Origin: Lutraria lutraria
Taxonomy: Eukaryota; Mollusca; Bivalvia; Venerida; Mactridae
Direction of reading: 5' to 3'
Assembly: GCA_964023205.1 (NCBI GenBank)
Contig: OZ026835.1
Location: 21,031,817-21,095,816 of the forward strand
DNA: 64,000 bases
The position numbers and the translations under genes are program-made. Below the pieces are notes generated by a model that saw only the letters and a program-made list of their open reading frames with translations, was not told the DNA's origin and ran no database searches. The stretch's first letter is position 1. Each line of letters starts with the position of its first letter. Of this stretch, positions 1 through 11,679 are shown in pieces.

Positions 1-728
1 ATGAATAAATGCTTTCAGAACTTTATCATGAAGTGGGATAGATTTTATGATCCCTCCAGACTTGAAGCAAGAGGAAGAAGACTGTCACAGTCTATAAGTA
101 TGAATACACTCACAGTTCATGATATTTTCAAGTAAGTATCATTCTTGTAACATTTGTTCATGGGTGAAATCTTATGTAGTCATTCAGTTACAGTCAAACT
201 TGTGAACAAAGGCGACCCTTAGCAAATACTATGTATCCTTTATAAATATCATCTTGCGTTATTTTAGTGATTTTAGCCAATGCCAATATGTTAAACTCAC
301 AGTGAGTGAAACATGGTTATTGAACTGAAGAAATAAATTGCTTGCTTTAATCTCAGAAATATTCTGTTCAGTATTGTTGCATATTGTGATTGGCTGTGCA
401 GACAGAATGACAAATTTCATCATTACTTTGTCATATTTAATTAGAAACATTGAATGAAAAAAGTGAGCTTTGAGCTCGGAAACTAATTTCAATTAAGTTT
501 TGTAACTCAGAATTCAAAATTGTATATGCATAGGTTGATAGGTTTAAGAGTGATGTTTTCATATGTTGGGTCAACTCTCTGATTTTCCTATGATGTCATT
601 TTATCTTATACAAAAAGTAACCTTAATTTATCATATGAATACTTTTCAGGTCTACTCTTAAGGAGCCAGATGAGCAGGATATAGTGGAGAGTTTATCAAA
701 GTTGAAGTATTTTAATGTACAGTCCTGA
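1..728 (+). CDS. 3' end of an unidentified gene (last two coding exons)
   Basis: Two exons join cleanly. The first ends at 131 before a strong GTAAGT donor. The second runs from 650 (after TTTTCAG) to the TGA at 726-728, and the reading frame is kept across the junction (AA|G, Lys). The first exon may begin at 19 rather than 1, because TGCTTTCAG at 10-18 looks like a splice acceptor in the same frame; the ATG at 1-3 is then not a start. The visible tail is 63-69 residues, hydrophilic, with a basic stretch (LEARGRRLSQS) and an acidic stretch (KEPDEQD), ending KYFNVQS. There is no membrane segment or motif that I recognise, so I give no function. An ATTAAA at 1081-1086 could be the poly(A) signal. 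The intron carries a fragment of an inverted-repeat element. The gene extends left of the window. Confidence 0.75.
189..245. mobile_element. Fragment of the ACAGTCAAACCTGTG inverted-repeat element
   Basis: The left terminus (tacagtcaaacttgtg, then gaacaaaggcgaccctt) matches the ends of the complete copies at 11499-11679 and 52284-52466, but the right terminus is missing. It lies in the last intron of the first gene. Confidence 0.6.
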
Positions 729-1124
729 CAAACAACTATTGATGATACCTATCGTCTACAAAACCTTGTTGTTTAAAATATGTACAAATTATTTATTCTC
801 TCAGTTTGAGCTGTACTGTTATATGACATTCTAGTTTGTTGTAGATGTAGAAAGACAATTCAGAAACGTTTGATGAATACTCATATTTTAAATGTCACAA
901 TATGACATATTGTGTTGTTTTAAAGTGCTTTAAGAAACATTGAATTAATACTCTTTGTGTATAAAGGACAACTGTAACTCAAAACAAAGTGTTGTCAAAA
1001 GGTGCTGTGATCTTTTTTTTTTAAATTGTGTTCTCTTTACATTCCGTGTGATTTGTAGGAATTGACAGAAACTGGAAATGATTAAACATGATTTGTTTCT
1101 AATTTCATGTTTGTTTAGTTATCT

Positions 1125-1368
1125 AAACCTCAGTGGTTGAGTGGTTAAGGTCACTGACTTTAAATCACTGTAACCTCTCACTGATAGAGGGTTGTGGGTT
1201 TGAGCCCCGCTACCGACCGTGTCTCTTCATATGAGACAGTAGGCAGTTGCTTACAGAACATGGGAAGCTAGTACTGGTTCTTCCCAGGAATGATGGTTAG
1301 GTGAATTGTACACCTCATATGACTGACTGTGAAAAGGGGCATGTAACTCAAATAAATAAACAACAAAT
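1125..1368 (+). mobile_element. tRNA-derived SINE, copy 1
   Basis: The head has an A-box-like TGGTTGAGTGGTTAAGG and a B-box-like GGTTTGAGCCCC, as in Leu/Ser-type tRNA genes. It is followed by a body (ggcagttgcttacagaacatg, agtactggttcttcc) and a short A-rich tail of AAATAAATAAAC type. A second copy at 3847-4069 shares head, body and tail, which shows that this is a dispersed family. It would be transcribed by RNA polymerase III and moved by a LINE; no partner LINE is visible here. Confidence 0.8.
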
Positions 1369-1676
1369 TAGTTATCATTAAGTTATTGTAAAATTAACCC
1401 TTTACCTCATGATCCCCTAATCACACCTTTATCTTATTACAGCATAATCCTGCCAAATCACTCTTTTAATATTATATCCAGTATAAAATTTTTCCAAGTA
1501 AAATAAAGAATAGGGGGCTATGAGGTGAACGGTTAAGTTCTCATTAAGAACATATTTCAACATGTTTGGAAGGTTTTACAAATTTTTGTTGGAAAGATTT
1601 TTCTAGTTTCTTTCTTGTAGACTTGATCTTAGGTTGTAGTGTGATTAATATCCACCCATGACTTCTTCATTTTATT

Positions 1677-2380
1677 ATACCCCCCCTACCAATATATAGG
1701 AGTCACTTTGTCGGTCAGTTGGTCTGTCCCGAAACTTGTCTGCATTGTATCTTCTCTATGGATGAAAGGATTTTTTTATTACTTGGTACATTTGTTCACC
1801 ATCATGGGACGGTGTGTCATGCGAAAGAATTACGTCAATATCTCCAAGGTCACACTTGGAGGTCAAAGGTAAAAAATTAGCTTGTATGGGCCATAACTAT
1901 GTCATTCATTGTGAGATTTTTTAATTGCTTGGTACATTTGTTCACCATCATGGGACGGTGTGTCATGCGAAAGAATTACGTGAATATCTCCAATGTCAAG
2001 GTCACACTTGGAGGTCAAAAGTACAAAATGAGATTGTACGGGCCATAACTATGTCATTCATTGTGAGATTTTTTAATTGCTTGGTACATTTGTTCACCAT
2101 CATGGGACGGTGTGTCATGCGAAAGAATTACGTCAATATCTCCAAGGTCACACTTGGAGGTCAAAGGTAAAAAATGGCCATAAATTAGCTTTTCTTTCAG
2201 TTATCTGTTGTGGGATTTTAAATTAGCTGATCACCATCATTATAATAACAATCAATCACACGGATTATTGCATAGATTTTGTACAACTAGAAGCCATACA
2301 TCTGTGACAAGGCGGTATGTGGGGGTATTTTAAGTCACTCTGTGGCAGTTCTAGTTATGATTGGGCCAAATTAATTGATT
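1677..2380. repeat. Dispersed molluscan-type repeat with three tandem internal units
   Basis: It starts with a C-rich stretch and 'gagtcactttgtcggtcagt', and ends with 'aagtcactctgtggcagttctag'. This head and tail recur in the element at 13292-13770. Inside are three tandem units beginning with cttggtacatttgttcacc at 1782, 1928 and 2080 (spacings 146 and 152 bp; the second unit has 6 extra bases). Open frames through the units, such as 1925-2170, are by-products of the repeat and are not genes. Confidence 0.7.
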
Positions 2381-2434
2381 TTAGTGTTTTAAATTTGTTA
2401 CGAAATTATGCCATAATCACATAATCACATACAC

Positions 2435-2616
2435 TACAGTCAAATCTGTGTTTCCTGCCATCTCCTAGTAATCACCATCCTGTGAATAAAGGCCTTTCTT
2501 TCTAAAACTATATTTAATAATTCAGAGTAAAATGACCTCCAAATAAAGGTCACTTGTCTGTAAAATCCACATTTTGACTTTCCAAAGGGTGGCTTTTTTT
2601 CTCAGGTTTGACTGTA
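2435..2616. mobile_element. MITE-like element, complete copy (about 182 bp)
   Basis: It has terminal inverted repeats tacagtcaaatctgtg at the left and ctcaggtttgactgta at the right. The interior contains the family's recurring 'tgtgaataaaggcc' and 'aaataaaggtcac' motifs. It has no coding capacity. The same family recurs at least six more times in the window. Confidence 0.7.
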
Positions 2617-3846
2617 TGTCTGACTTGTTGTTGATATTATGTGCAATTTGTTGATAGACTGAAGTTATTGTTTTATGAATTTGTAACTCCACACTTATGT
2701 GCAGGGAATATTTACAGTGACAAGAATGTCTGAGAAGTTGCGAATGGATCTAGTTTTGTATGGAATTATCTCCCTTGATTGTAATCATTCATACAATAAA
2801 ACAAAATTAATGGGTATGTTGGTGATCTGCCTGTTTTTTTTCTTAGATATATTGATTACCAGTAATTCAGTGACTCAATCGCAGTGAAATTAACTGATCA
2901 CTTATATTTATAGAATTAATGCATATTTTGAGTGGTCAGTATGTTCTTTGTTACTTTTAAATTACGACAATATTATCTGAATATTTTTATAAATTCATTG
3001 ATTGTTTTATGCAGTTATAATCTACCATTCCGTGAGTATTAGATTGTGATAATTTCTTGTGAATTTATTAAATGGATTTGATTGTATTTTGTGCATTGAT
3101 AAATTTTGCATTAAAGTAATTTTCCTGTTTACATGTATATCTATAACATGATAAATAACTGATAAATTAGTACAATAATATTATAATCATAATGTTTGAT
3201 TGAAAATGTAAAAAATGCTTACTGAGCTCTGCGAGTTAACACGATTGCTATATAGAATATAAAAATGATCCAAAAAATAATTAAAAGGCTCAGATAATTG
3301 GGGATACTCTTTCAAGTTCTACCGTGTTTCTCTCCCACTGTGATTAAAGCAAATTGCGAATGAAAAGCTAGTGGAATTTCAGCTTTAACGCTACCTTTGG
3401 CATTTTATTGTTTATTTTTATGTTGTTTTTTTTCTTTAAATGTGGAATGTCTGAACATTTATTGACTTATTAGTAATTTTGCCTCTTATTACTGACCAAT
3501 AAAATACTAGTACTATGTCTGGTCTGTTGTTTGATAATAATATAATGTATAATAATTATTAATTGGTGCATATAAAGCGAACAAAATCAATGAGTCGTAT
3601 CCCTGTGATACTGACATGGTAGAGTTATGCTGGTGTAAATTAGATGGTCCAAGTAACAGTAGTAGATCAATTTTTGTATAGACTGTACATACACTACATA
3701 GGGTCATTTTGTTTGTTTTCTGTTGGCAATAAAATATTTTCTTACAATTTGTGTTTATGTTGTGACTTTTCCAAGATATTATTAAGACAAACATATTCTG
3801 ACAAAGTTTGATGAAGATTCAATAAAAACTGAGACCTCTAGAATGA
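2617..3846. other. Intergenic, AT-rich, no gene seen
   Basis: Only short chance frames occur, for example 2699-2887 and 3513-3794 on opposite strands. None has a family signature or flanking splice sites. No RNA gene was recognised. Confidence 0.5.
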
Positions 3847-4069
3847 CCTTGCCTCCGTGGTTGTGTGGTTAAGATCACTGACCTGATAGAGGGTCGTGAG
3901 TCGAACCCAGCTACCAGCCATGACTCTTTATGTGAGAAGTAGGCAGTTGCTTATGGGGGATGGGTGTCTAGTACTGGTTCTTCCGAGGAAAGATGGTTAA
4001 GTGAGATGTCTGCCTCATCTGACTCTGACTGTTGAAAAGGAGCGTAAAACTTGATATATACAAACAAAT
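3847..4069 (+). mobile_element. tRNA-derived SINE, copy 2
   Basis: Same family as 1125-1368: a GTGGTTGTGTGGTTAAG A-box region, a GAGTCGAACCC B-box region, the shared body (gtaggcagttgcttatggg, ctagtactggttcttcc) and an A-rich tail. Differences between the copies are scattered substitutions and a deletion of about 17 bases in the head. Confidence 0.8.
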
Positions 4070-4699
4070 GTTAATAAAATCATTCTTATTGCAGGGCTTT
4101 TGTTTAATTTCAAATTGATTTTTTTGGTGTTTCCAACCCTATAACGGCCATTTTCCTACCTCCCTTAAAGATCTTGTCAACATAAAATGATGTTTTGATA
4201 GATAAGCACATTGTTAAAGTGTGTTAAGCTATATCTGATAGTCCTATCAGTGGCAGAGTAATTGTTTGTTTGTGATAAGAATCATACCCAAATACCTCCA
4301 ATTAATGACTATTAGAAGCAACCAGAAAAGTTTGATAAGCAGAAATGAAAGGGAGATAACATGCAAGTTAAATCAACAAAATCAAACATTTTCAATGTTG
4401 ATTCAGGCATAATTAATTGTCCTCTTTTTCAAGACAAAATTTCATTGTTGTGAAAGCGTTTGGGGTATATTTGAATTGAAAAAAATGCTGCTTGAATCCT
4501 AATACAGTGAATTAAAATCTTAGGAATGACTTGTAACAATCATGTTCAGGGGCGGACCCAGAATTTCAGGCTAATTTCTGTCTATGTCCCGGGACTTTCA
4601 GAGGAGGGGCGCTAGGTGTCCCCTCTCCACTGAATCTGCTTGTGATGTTTGTAAAATTCCAGAGGCAGTTTTGTTAATAGTTACATTAATAGTTAAATC

Positions 4700-4783
4700 A
4701 TGCAGTGTGGAAAAAAATGCTGCTGTTGAAGAGAGGTCATTGGTCAAAAGAGGGTCGTTCTGGAGAGGTTGTACTGTATTTTT
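4700..4783. repeat. Fragment of a dispersed short repeat (…ttctggagaggttgtactgta)
   Basis: The end tctggagaggttgtactgta matches the ends of elements at 22432-22537 (tttggagaggtttcactgta) and 61666-61746 (tttggagaggttacactgta). All three end in ACTGTA, like a transposon terminus. Confidence 0.45.
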
Positions 4784-4811
4784 ATTTATTAATCGGCTGA
4801 AATATTCACTA

Positions 4812-4884
4812 GCCCGATTAGCTCAGTTGGTGGACCAGCTGACTTGTAAGCATGAGGTTGTGTCTTCAAACTCTACATCGGGCA
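4812..4884 (+). tRNA. tRNA-Thr(UGU)-like sequence, probably a pseudogene or SINE head
   Basis: This 72-73 nt stretch has a perfect 7-bp acceptor stem (GCCCGAT with ATCGGGC) and a canonical D-region (TTAGCTCAGTTGGT). The loop CTTGTAA has T33 and would give anticodon TGT (Thr). The T-loop is TTCAAAC. However, the anticodon stem pairs at only about 2 of 5 positions and the T-stem at about 3 of 5, and the B-box reads GTCTTCAAACTC instead of GGTTCRANNCY. I therefore do not think it makes a working tRNA. It lies directly after a repeat fragment, which favours an old tRNA copy or a tRNA-derived element. Confidence 0.45.
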
Positions 4885-5219
4885 CATTATTTTCTTCAGA
4901 CTAAATTACATTTGGTGCCGTGAGTGTGCCTTGTGTAGATCTACCTCCATGATAACAATGACCAATATTGTACATATAATAATAGTATCTCTTAAATTTT
5001 ACATCTATATATGCATACTAGTAGGCAAATTTGTGATGAAGGAACTTATATTTTGAGGTATAGAATTTCCATCCCAGTGAATCTGCCTTGAGATTTTTAT
5101 CCTCCAATGGTATCAGTGTTTGTTAAAGACACTGATCATTGATGAATACCATAAGATCATGTAAATTATTCATTTACTTTCTTTAACCACAAAATATGAA
5201 GCACGAGATAATAAAATTG

Positions 5220-5532
5220 TTGGCTTTTTAATGTCTTTCCGGTGTCAAACAGGAAGTTTGTCGTGTTCTCACATGAATGGCTTAGTGTTCCTTTTACTGA
5301 TTACCGCTAGTACTTTGATATTTAGAACGGAAGTTGGTTAAGAATAATCTCCCTTGTAACTAAGTGGGGAGTTGGCAACGACTGCAACAAAACCCGGTTG
5401 TTTGATTGGCTTTCGCTTCACACGTGGTACAGTCAGTTCCGTCTCCATGTTTGTTTGACAACCTTTTGGGTAGAGGTTTTAGGAAAGTAATAAATTATTG
5501 TCGAACTCTTGGCCTGTAATTCCACAGTTTTG
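5220..5532 (+). promoter_or_regulatory. Probable promoter and non-coding first exon of the ODF3-like gene
   Basis: This is a local rise in CpG inside otherwise CpG-poor DNA. It contains ETS-like cores (AGGAAGT near 5271, CGGAAGT at 5328-5334), an inverted CCAAT box (ATTGG, 5405-5409), a CACGTG E-box (5421-5426) and an RFX half-site (GGCAAC near 5373). A strong donor (TTTG|GTAAGT, intron starts at 5533) lies downstream and would splice to the acceptor at 12533, which opens the first coding exon. No TATA box is seen. The start of transcription is unknown, and linkage to the ODF3-like gene is inferred from strand, position and the donor. Confidence 0.45.
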
Positions 5533-8500
5533 GTAAGTAAACGTATTTATTACATTTTATTCTACACTTTCGTGTATTTTATTTACCGCATTTATTATGT
5601 TTGATACTTTTTTTAACAATTTACGAGTCGACAGAAAATCGTATTCTCATAGACTTTCTGGATACATCTGAAGTTTGTAACGATACTTGATTTGTTTGAT
5701 AATACTTATTAAATACTTTCTCATTATTTATTTGGTAAATATATTTATCTTTATTGATGTTTGTTAATTTGTTTAATCTTTATTGTCGTGTGTTCTTACT
5801 GTGTTTAAGATGACTAAATCAAATATTAGCCCATCCACTTGTCTTAGCATTATTAAATAGAATCCTTCGTACTGCTTCGATCTGCTATCTTCATGATTGG
5901 CTTTAGTGGTCAGAATGTTCATGCTTTTGTTGATATATGACTGACAGTAATTAGCTGACAGGTGACAAAATTATTGATGAAGTATTCATTAGTCTTGATA
6001 CAATACGATTTCAGTGAGTTTTTCGATCTCAAATAACTTTGAGCATATTATCAGAGAATTTTTTATTCACCAATATGGACTTCTTATTTGTATTATAATA
6101 GATATGCTTTGGTAGCATGATAAAGTTAACAGAAATGTTCTGTTGTTGTTCTGTTCTGATAAAGTTACAATTAGACTTTGGCTTGTCTTGAACAGTTCTG
6201 ATGTTTTTTTAACTTAAAATATTATTTCATTACATGATCAAGTTGTTTCATTTCCATTCATTATTCCTACGATCTGCTTAAATTGTGTAGATATATAAGT
6301 AAATAAGACCAAGGACTTATATATATATATATAGGTACTTGATCAGGCCTACTGTATTTATATACTTATAAATGCTTCAGATATACTATTTAATTATTTT
6401 AAGATCTTACTGACTGCATCAAAATATGCTTTGTTGAATCCTGATCAATGTGTTTCCATTTTATTACTTAAAATGATTGTTAGTAACATATATGTATTCT
6501 GTGCCCATCATCATTTTATAGTCTTTTTACTGTCATTTTGTGTGTATAAAATCATTATAGTAGCCAAGGCAAGGATGGTTTTTTTCTGATGAATTCTGAA
6601 TAATGTTAAGATATTGCAGACTGTTTTTAAAGCAGTTAACCCATCTGTTGAGAACTTTGATTGCTATGAAAAATTAATAGCTAGCCGTCTTTTGCATGTG
6701 ATTTAAAATACAGGACCATTCAATTTTGTACAAATCTTCTAAGCATATGTCACCATATGTTTATTTTCTGATTTCTTACTGCACACCTCCATACAGTGTT
6801 GATAAGGGAAACTGAAAGGGACTGGATATAAAGTTTGTTCTAGTTCTTGTTTTATCTCAGATTATTGATCGAAAAGTCAACTATTTGAGTGCATGAATAA
6901 TTTGAGTGAATTTTTTCTCTTAAGTGTGTGTAACCACAGACTTTAATGTATGCGTATTGAACCTTTAATTTGGACTTGTGTTATCAGTTTACTTATCTGT
7001 CATGGAAAGTATTGAATATCACTAAACCAAGTACTGAATGAGCTGATGTTATTGATTTTCAATTATTTACAGAGTTTAAATACAAATTGCGATAACAATG
7101 ATTTGAAATGTATAAAAATTGAATTCTAGTACATCACAATGACAGGATACTAGTAAAAGCAAAATTTTATTGTTAAATTTGGTAATTTGTTTATTGGAAA
7201 TATTTGAAATGCAACTTCTGGTGAGAATATTTGTAAATGATTAAATATTTGTTTGAAAACATTTGCCTCAATTTTGATTGTATGCAGGAAAAGCTGAGCA
7301 TTTATTTGATATGGTTCTATATCTATGCACATATATGATACTCTGACATTATATCACTTGTCATGAATTAATATTAAGCACATTTTATATATAATCTGCC
7401 ATATCCTGACTGAAATAAAAAGCAGATGCCTGTCAGTATATAATTATCCAGTGACTAACACATGCCCAGACTTTTTTGCATAGACAAATGTCTCTCTTAT
7501 GTTGATTGATAAAAATTTCCTGATTTCAATACAGTGTGAATCTTCAAATTACAAATACCTATACTGCTAAATAGCTATGCAGAGAAACTTTCTTTAATTT
7601 AATTCACAGTTGTTGTTGCTTTCAAAGAATTAACTCACACCGTTCAATGCTATTGAATGACAGTGTTAGCTTTCTTATAAGATATTTTGAAGTGATTTTT
7701 GATGATGATTAAATTTACCTCTAGTCTGACAAAATTTTAGGAAATTAACTAGCTTGAATAGAACTTGACTAACCGGGCTTCAGGCTTGTGGGTTAGCACG
7801 AAGACAGGATTCTTTTACATTTAAATTCAATATGTTCATTATTGTGTTGTCAAATCAAAGTATGCTTTTAGTTGTTAATTGAATCAAACTGCAGGTTCAA
7901 GTCTGAACCAGTCCAAATTTGATTTTGTTTGACAAGTTTTTTTTACAGTTGTGTATCAATAATTTATGGATTTTTTTACAAACTGTGTAAGATATTATCT
8001 AATCATTCAGTATAATACATAATTTGTGCCTATTGTCATATATGATTAAGTATTAAACTCGTATAAATGGCCTAGCAATTTTAAATATAAAATATAATCA
8101 TTTAATCCTGGTTGTATACTTTGTTTTGGTATACAATGATAGCCATCTTTAATCTGCCGATAGATACATAATCCAACTTGAGTGTACTATACATATGACA
8201 TTACACATAATTCTTTTGCTGCACATTTTTTTTAAATTTTCTCGATGCTTAAGGAACATTAATTTTTATTAGTTAAAAAACAACACAATAATGTCAATCT
8301 GTTCTCTACATTGTTTATACATGTTCAAATTATCTGCCCGTCTGTATTCTAAAATTTTGGAATAACAGTGAATTAGAAACAGAAAGTTAGAAAAAAGATA
8401 GTCAGGGAGGTGTTTTTTATATAGTTTTAGCCTGTAAAAAGGGCACCTTTCCCTCTGAAAATTTCTTTGAAATCATGGATTTATCCCAACTTCACATTTA

Positions 8501-10892
8501 CTCCTTAAATATTCATTGCCCTAATTGATTTCAGGCGAGATTTTCCCCCAAAAAATAAGCTTCAACCCGCTATTTCATACCCATATTGAGAGCTACAGGG
8601 CGCCTTCCCCAGTACATACTAAAACCCCTATTTATATGTTTAAAAATGGTCTTGCTTTGTGTGTAATTTTCAATAATTAAATATCATTTAGTGCATGGTA
8701 TTCCACCAACAAGCTGACCTTATATATTTATTGTGTGCTTTCTAGGATTGCAATTACAAATCTTTCTGCTAGTGTACCACCATTTAGCCAATATCAATAA
8801 ATAAGAAAACAACACATGTATGTATCTTCTCATTACCATGACCAACATTATAGCTCCCTGAATGTAAAACCTGTTAAGTTGAGTGATTTCATTAATAATT
8901 GGAGCAACGTCATAAAATCCTGTACTAATCATTTTTTTCATGATCATGCTAATTATTTCCTATTATTACTGATTCTCTTTATTACCTTTTTATTTCGTTA
9001 ATAATTGAAGAAAAAACGTTACAGGAATACATGAGACTAGAAGCAAGAATAAACCATGTCTGTGCCAATTGATCAATGCTAAAATATAATACCCAGAGTA
9101 GGTCGGTCAATATAGACAGATTTTCATTTATACACGTTCAAATATAGGTGTTCTATACACAAACGGCTATTGAATATCTTTGTATCGAGGCTTGGTTGCT
9201 ATGAACCCAGATACTAAACAATATACGCAAACAGATTAATAAACTTGATCTATACATTGCTTAAACCTGTCGACTGTTTAGTTTTATAGTGTTTTTAACG
9301 TTGGATATGAATTAATGTGTTTGTAAGTTCTAATTTATATGTTTATTATATAAACTATTTCTTTCTTTTGTTATAGAAATGAAAGTTTAAAATACTTTAA
9401 ATGGGTATCTATGGCATTGTATGCTTTAAAAATGTTCTGTTGACTTGTTTTTTAAACTTGACGTTAGTTTTAACTTTTTTTGGTATTTGTTTTGTTTTCA
9501 CTATAGTTTCATTATGATTTACTTACATGTATTTATTGAATTTTGGTTTATTCCCTAGTCTCCAATTGATTTTATTCATATCATTTAATAATGGTAAATT
9601 AAATCATTATTGAAAAGATAATTTCATGTTATAACCTGTTTTGATTCAAATGTTAAACACAATTTCACAGCGTTAGTACAAAGTCAATCAAGTTTGTTAT
9701 GTTTTGAAGGATATTGAAGGAGTTAAATTAGGCATGGAAAAAATGCCTTTTGATATGTTAAAAAGGGGGTCTTAAAACTTATTCAATACCAACAGTTACA
9801 TGTACTCCTTTCAGTTAGAATATTAACTTATGAAGTACCGAATAACTGAAAGATTTAACATAATGTTACTATGGATCAATTAGGTTCACATAGTTATAGA
9901 GTACATGATAGTAATATTAATGTGATGGTTAGATTTAGTTTAAATTTGATGAAAATTATTTGGTTAACTATTTAAATCCCTTCTGTATGGAGCGGCTGTT
10001 TAATACATTAAAAATAAGAATATGGTGGGTTATTGATATTTTGAATAAAAATATGGAAGAAATTTGTTACTATCTTGAAATGTTGAAGTTGTACCATTAA
10101 TCATTTTAAGTTTAACACACTCTGACATACATTTCTTTTTGGATTTGAAATACATTGTAAAATAACCAGGGTATGTTGTATCCTGTGAGCATTATGTCAC
10201 CTGATAAGGTTGGATTTCATATTACGTTTATCCGGGTATATTATAGATCTTTAGCAAATATATTCAGTAAACAGGAGGGGTATTTGCATTTAGTATGGCT
10301 ATGTATTGGACAATATTTGTGAAGGAAAATGACCCATGTCACAATTAAAGTGTTGATTTTATTGAAAATCTATCATTCCCCATTGATGGTAACTAGCTAA
10401 CTGGATCAACATAATATATCAATATTTGGAATTAATTTCAGTATGATAGGTCATTTATTGTCATAAAATCTTGGAGTCCTTTGGTGTTACGTAAATAATA
10501 GATGGATGTTTATAGTTTTCTTGCAAACAGCAATAAATATTATCACCGATTGTTTACACATATTTTCGCCTTAAGCAGTGTCATCAGTATTTCGTTAGAC
10601 CTTTGGAATTTTTTAAAGTAGTTTGTACAAAGTCGCTGAGAAGATTTGTAAAAAAGTTTGCTTGATTTAATGAAAGTTTGTGAAGACATTATCGTATAAG
10701 GCATTGTTTCTTCCTTTTATCAGAAAACATCTGTTTTTGAAATCCTAACGCAATTGTAAAATTTTGTTTTTAACAATTTCTTTTTTCTTTATGAAGTTAC
10801 ACTGGGCAGTACTACAAGTGAATGAACAATCATGTTTTGTAAATATATGCACTGATATTGTAGAATTAATTCCTCTTCATAAGTTTTTAATG

Positions 10893-11348
10893 TTAACAAG
10901 CATTAAATTCTGTTTGATCTTTTGAAGATGTTTGTTGAAGATCATCTGTCCAAAGTTTACTTAGATGTCTGTTACAAACTTTACATGAGATTTTTGGCAG
11001 CTGTAATAATTTAATCTGAACATTATTTGAAGACAATGTAAGAGCTAGTTGGTCAAATCTCAGATTTGTTAAACAAATTGCTCTCCAATTGACTTCTGGT
11101 ATTCTACTATTTAATACATTTTCTGTTTGTACTTTGACTTTGTTAAGTTTATGATGACCTCTTGGTAAATATTGGATCTCATTTATATGTCTGAGTAAAC
11201 CTGGCTCTGATTGTATATGGTATATAAATGATAAAATGTGATTTTTTTGTGTTAAATATGCCTCAAGTCTAGTATTTTTTTTATGGAAGTTTTTGTGTGG
11301 ATATACATATGAAAAACTGTAATGATAAGCCAAAAATTTGCCCGCCAT
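10893..11348 (-). CDS. Unidentified 151-codon open frame, antisense in the intron
   Basis: This is one of the two longest uninterrupted frames in the window. It starts at an ATG in a favourable context (aaaaATGGCG) and ends at TAA, with ATTAAA about 8 nt downstream. The protein is basic and leucine-rich, has no signal peptide or membrane helix, and has a CKVC pair near residue 122. My rough estimate from base composition is that a frame this long should arise by chance about 0.1 times in a window of this size, so it deserves notice but is not proven. The segment QLALTLSSNNVQIKLL faintly resembles the laminin-G segment QLALTFSGNNVTLYIN of the NELL-like gene; I regard this as unproven. It could be a small intronless gene, a decayed retrocopy, or chance. 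Confidence 0.25.
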   Translation of the reverse strand: MAGKFLAYHYSFSYVYPHKNFHKKNTRLEAYLTQKNHILSFIYHIQSEPGLLRHINEIQYLPRGHHKLNKVKVQTENVLNSRIPEVNWRAICLTNLRFDQLALTLSSNNVQIKLLQLPKISCKVCNRHLSKLWTDDLQQTSSKDQTEFNAC

Positions 11349-11498
11349 TTTTAGCTACATTGTTGCATTCTACAATCATTCTCAAATAATAACTCCTGTA
11401 ACACTTTGCAGATTATTTTCTATGTGTTGAATAATTGGATATTTTTTGTGAATTTATAATAATTCAAGGGATTATTTCATTATTAATGTACAATACCA

Positions 11499-11679
11499 TA
11501 CAGTGAAATCTGTGAACAAAGGTTACCCTTACAAAATACATAATGTGGCCTACATTGACTGGTGGCCGTTATTTGGTAGTCATTTAATTTTAAGTAATCA
11601 GTGATTGTTTTTTATTGATGACCTTTATTCACAGAGTGACCTTTATTCAGAGGTGGTAGCTAACACAGGTTTGACTGTA
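11499..11679. mobile_element. MITE-like element, complete copy (about 181 bp), reverse orientation
   Basis: The termini are tacagtgaaatctgtg and cacaggtttgactgta. The interior is reversed relative to the copy at 2435-2616 ('cctttattcacagagtgacc' near the right end). Confidence 0.75.

Noticed and set aside
1925..2170. 81-codon plus-strand frame
   Set aside because: It is made of tandem repeat units inside a dispersed element, and the peptide repeats with the DNA.
5365..5385. Full RFX X-box in the ODF3-like promoter
   Set aside because: Only a half-site (GGCAAC) is present; the second half does not match, so I list it only as a half-site.
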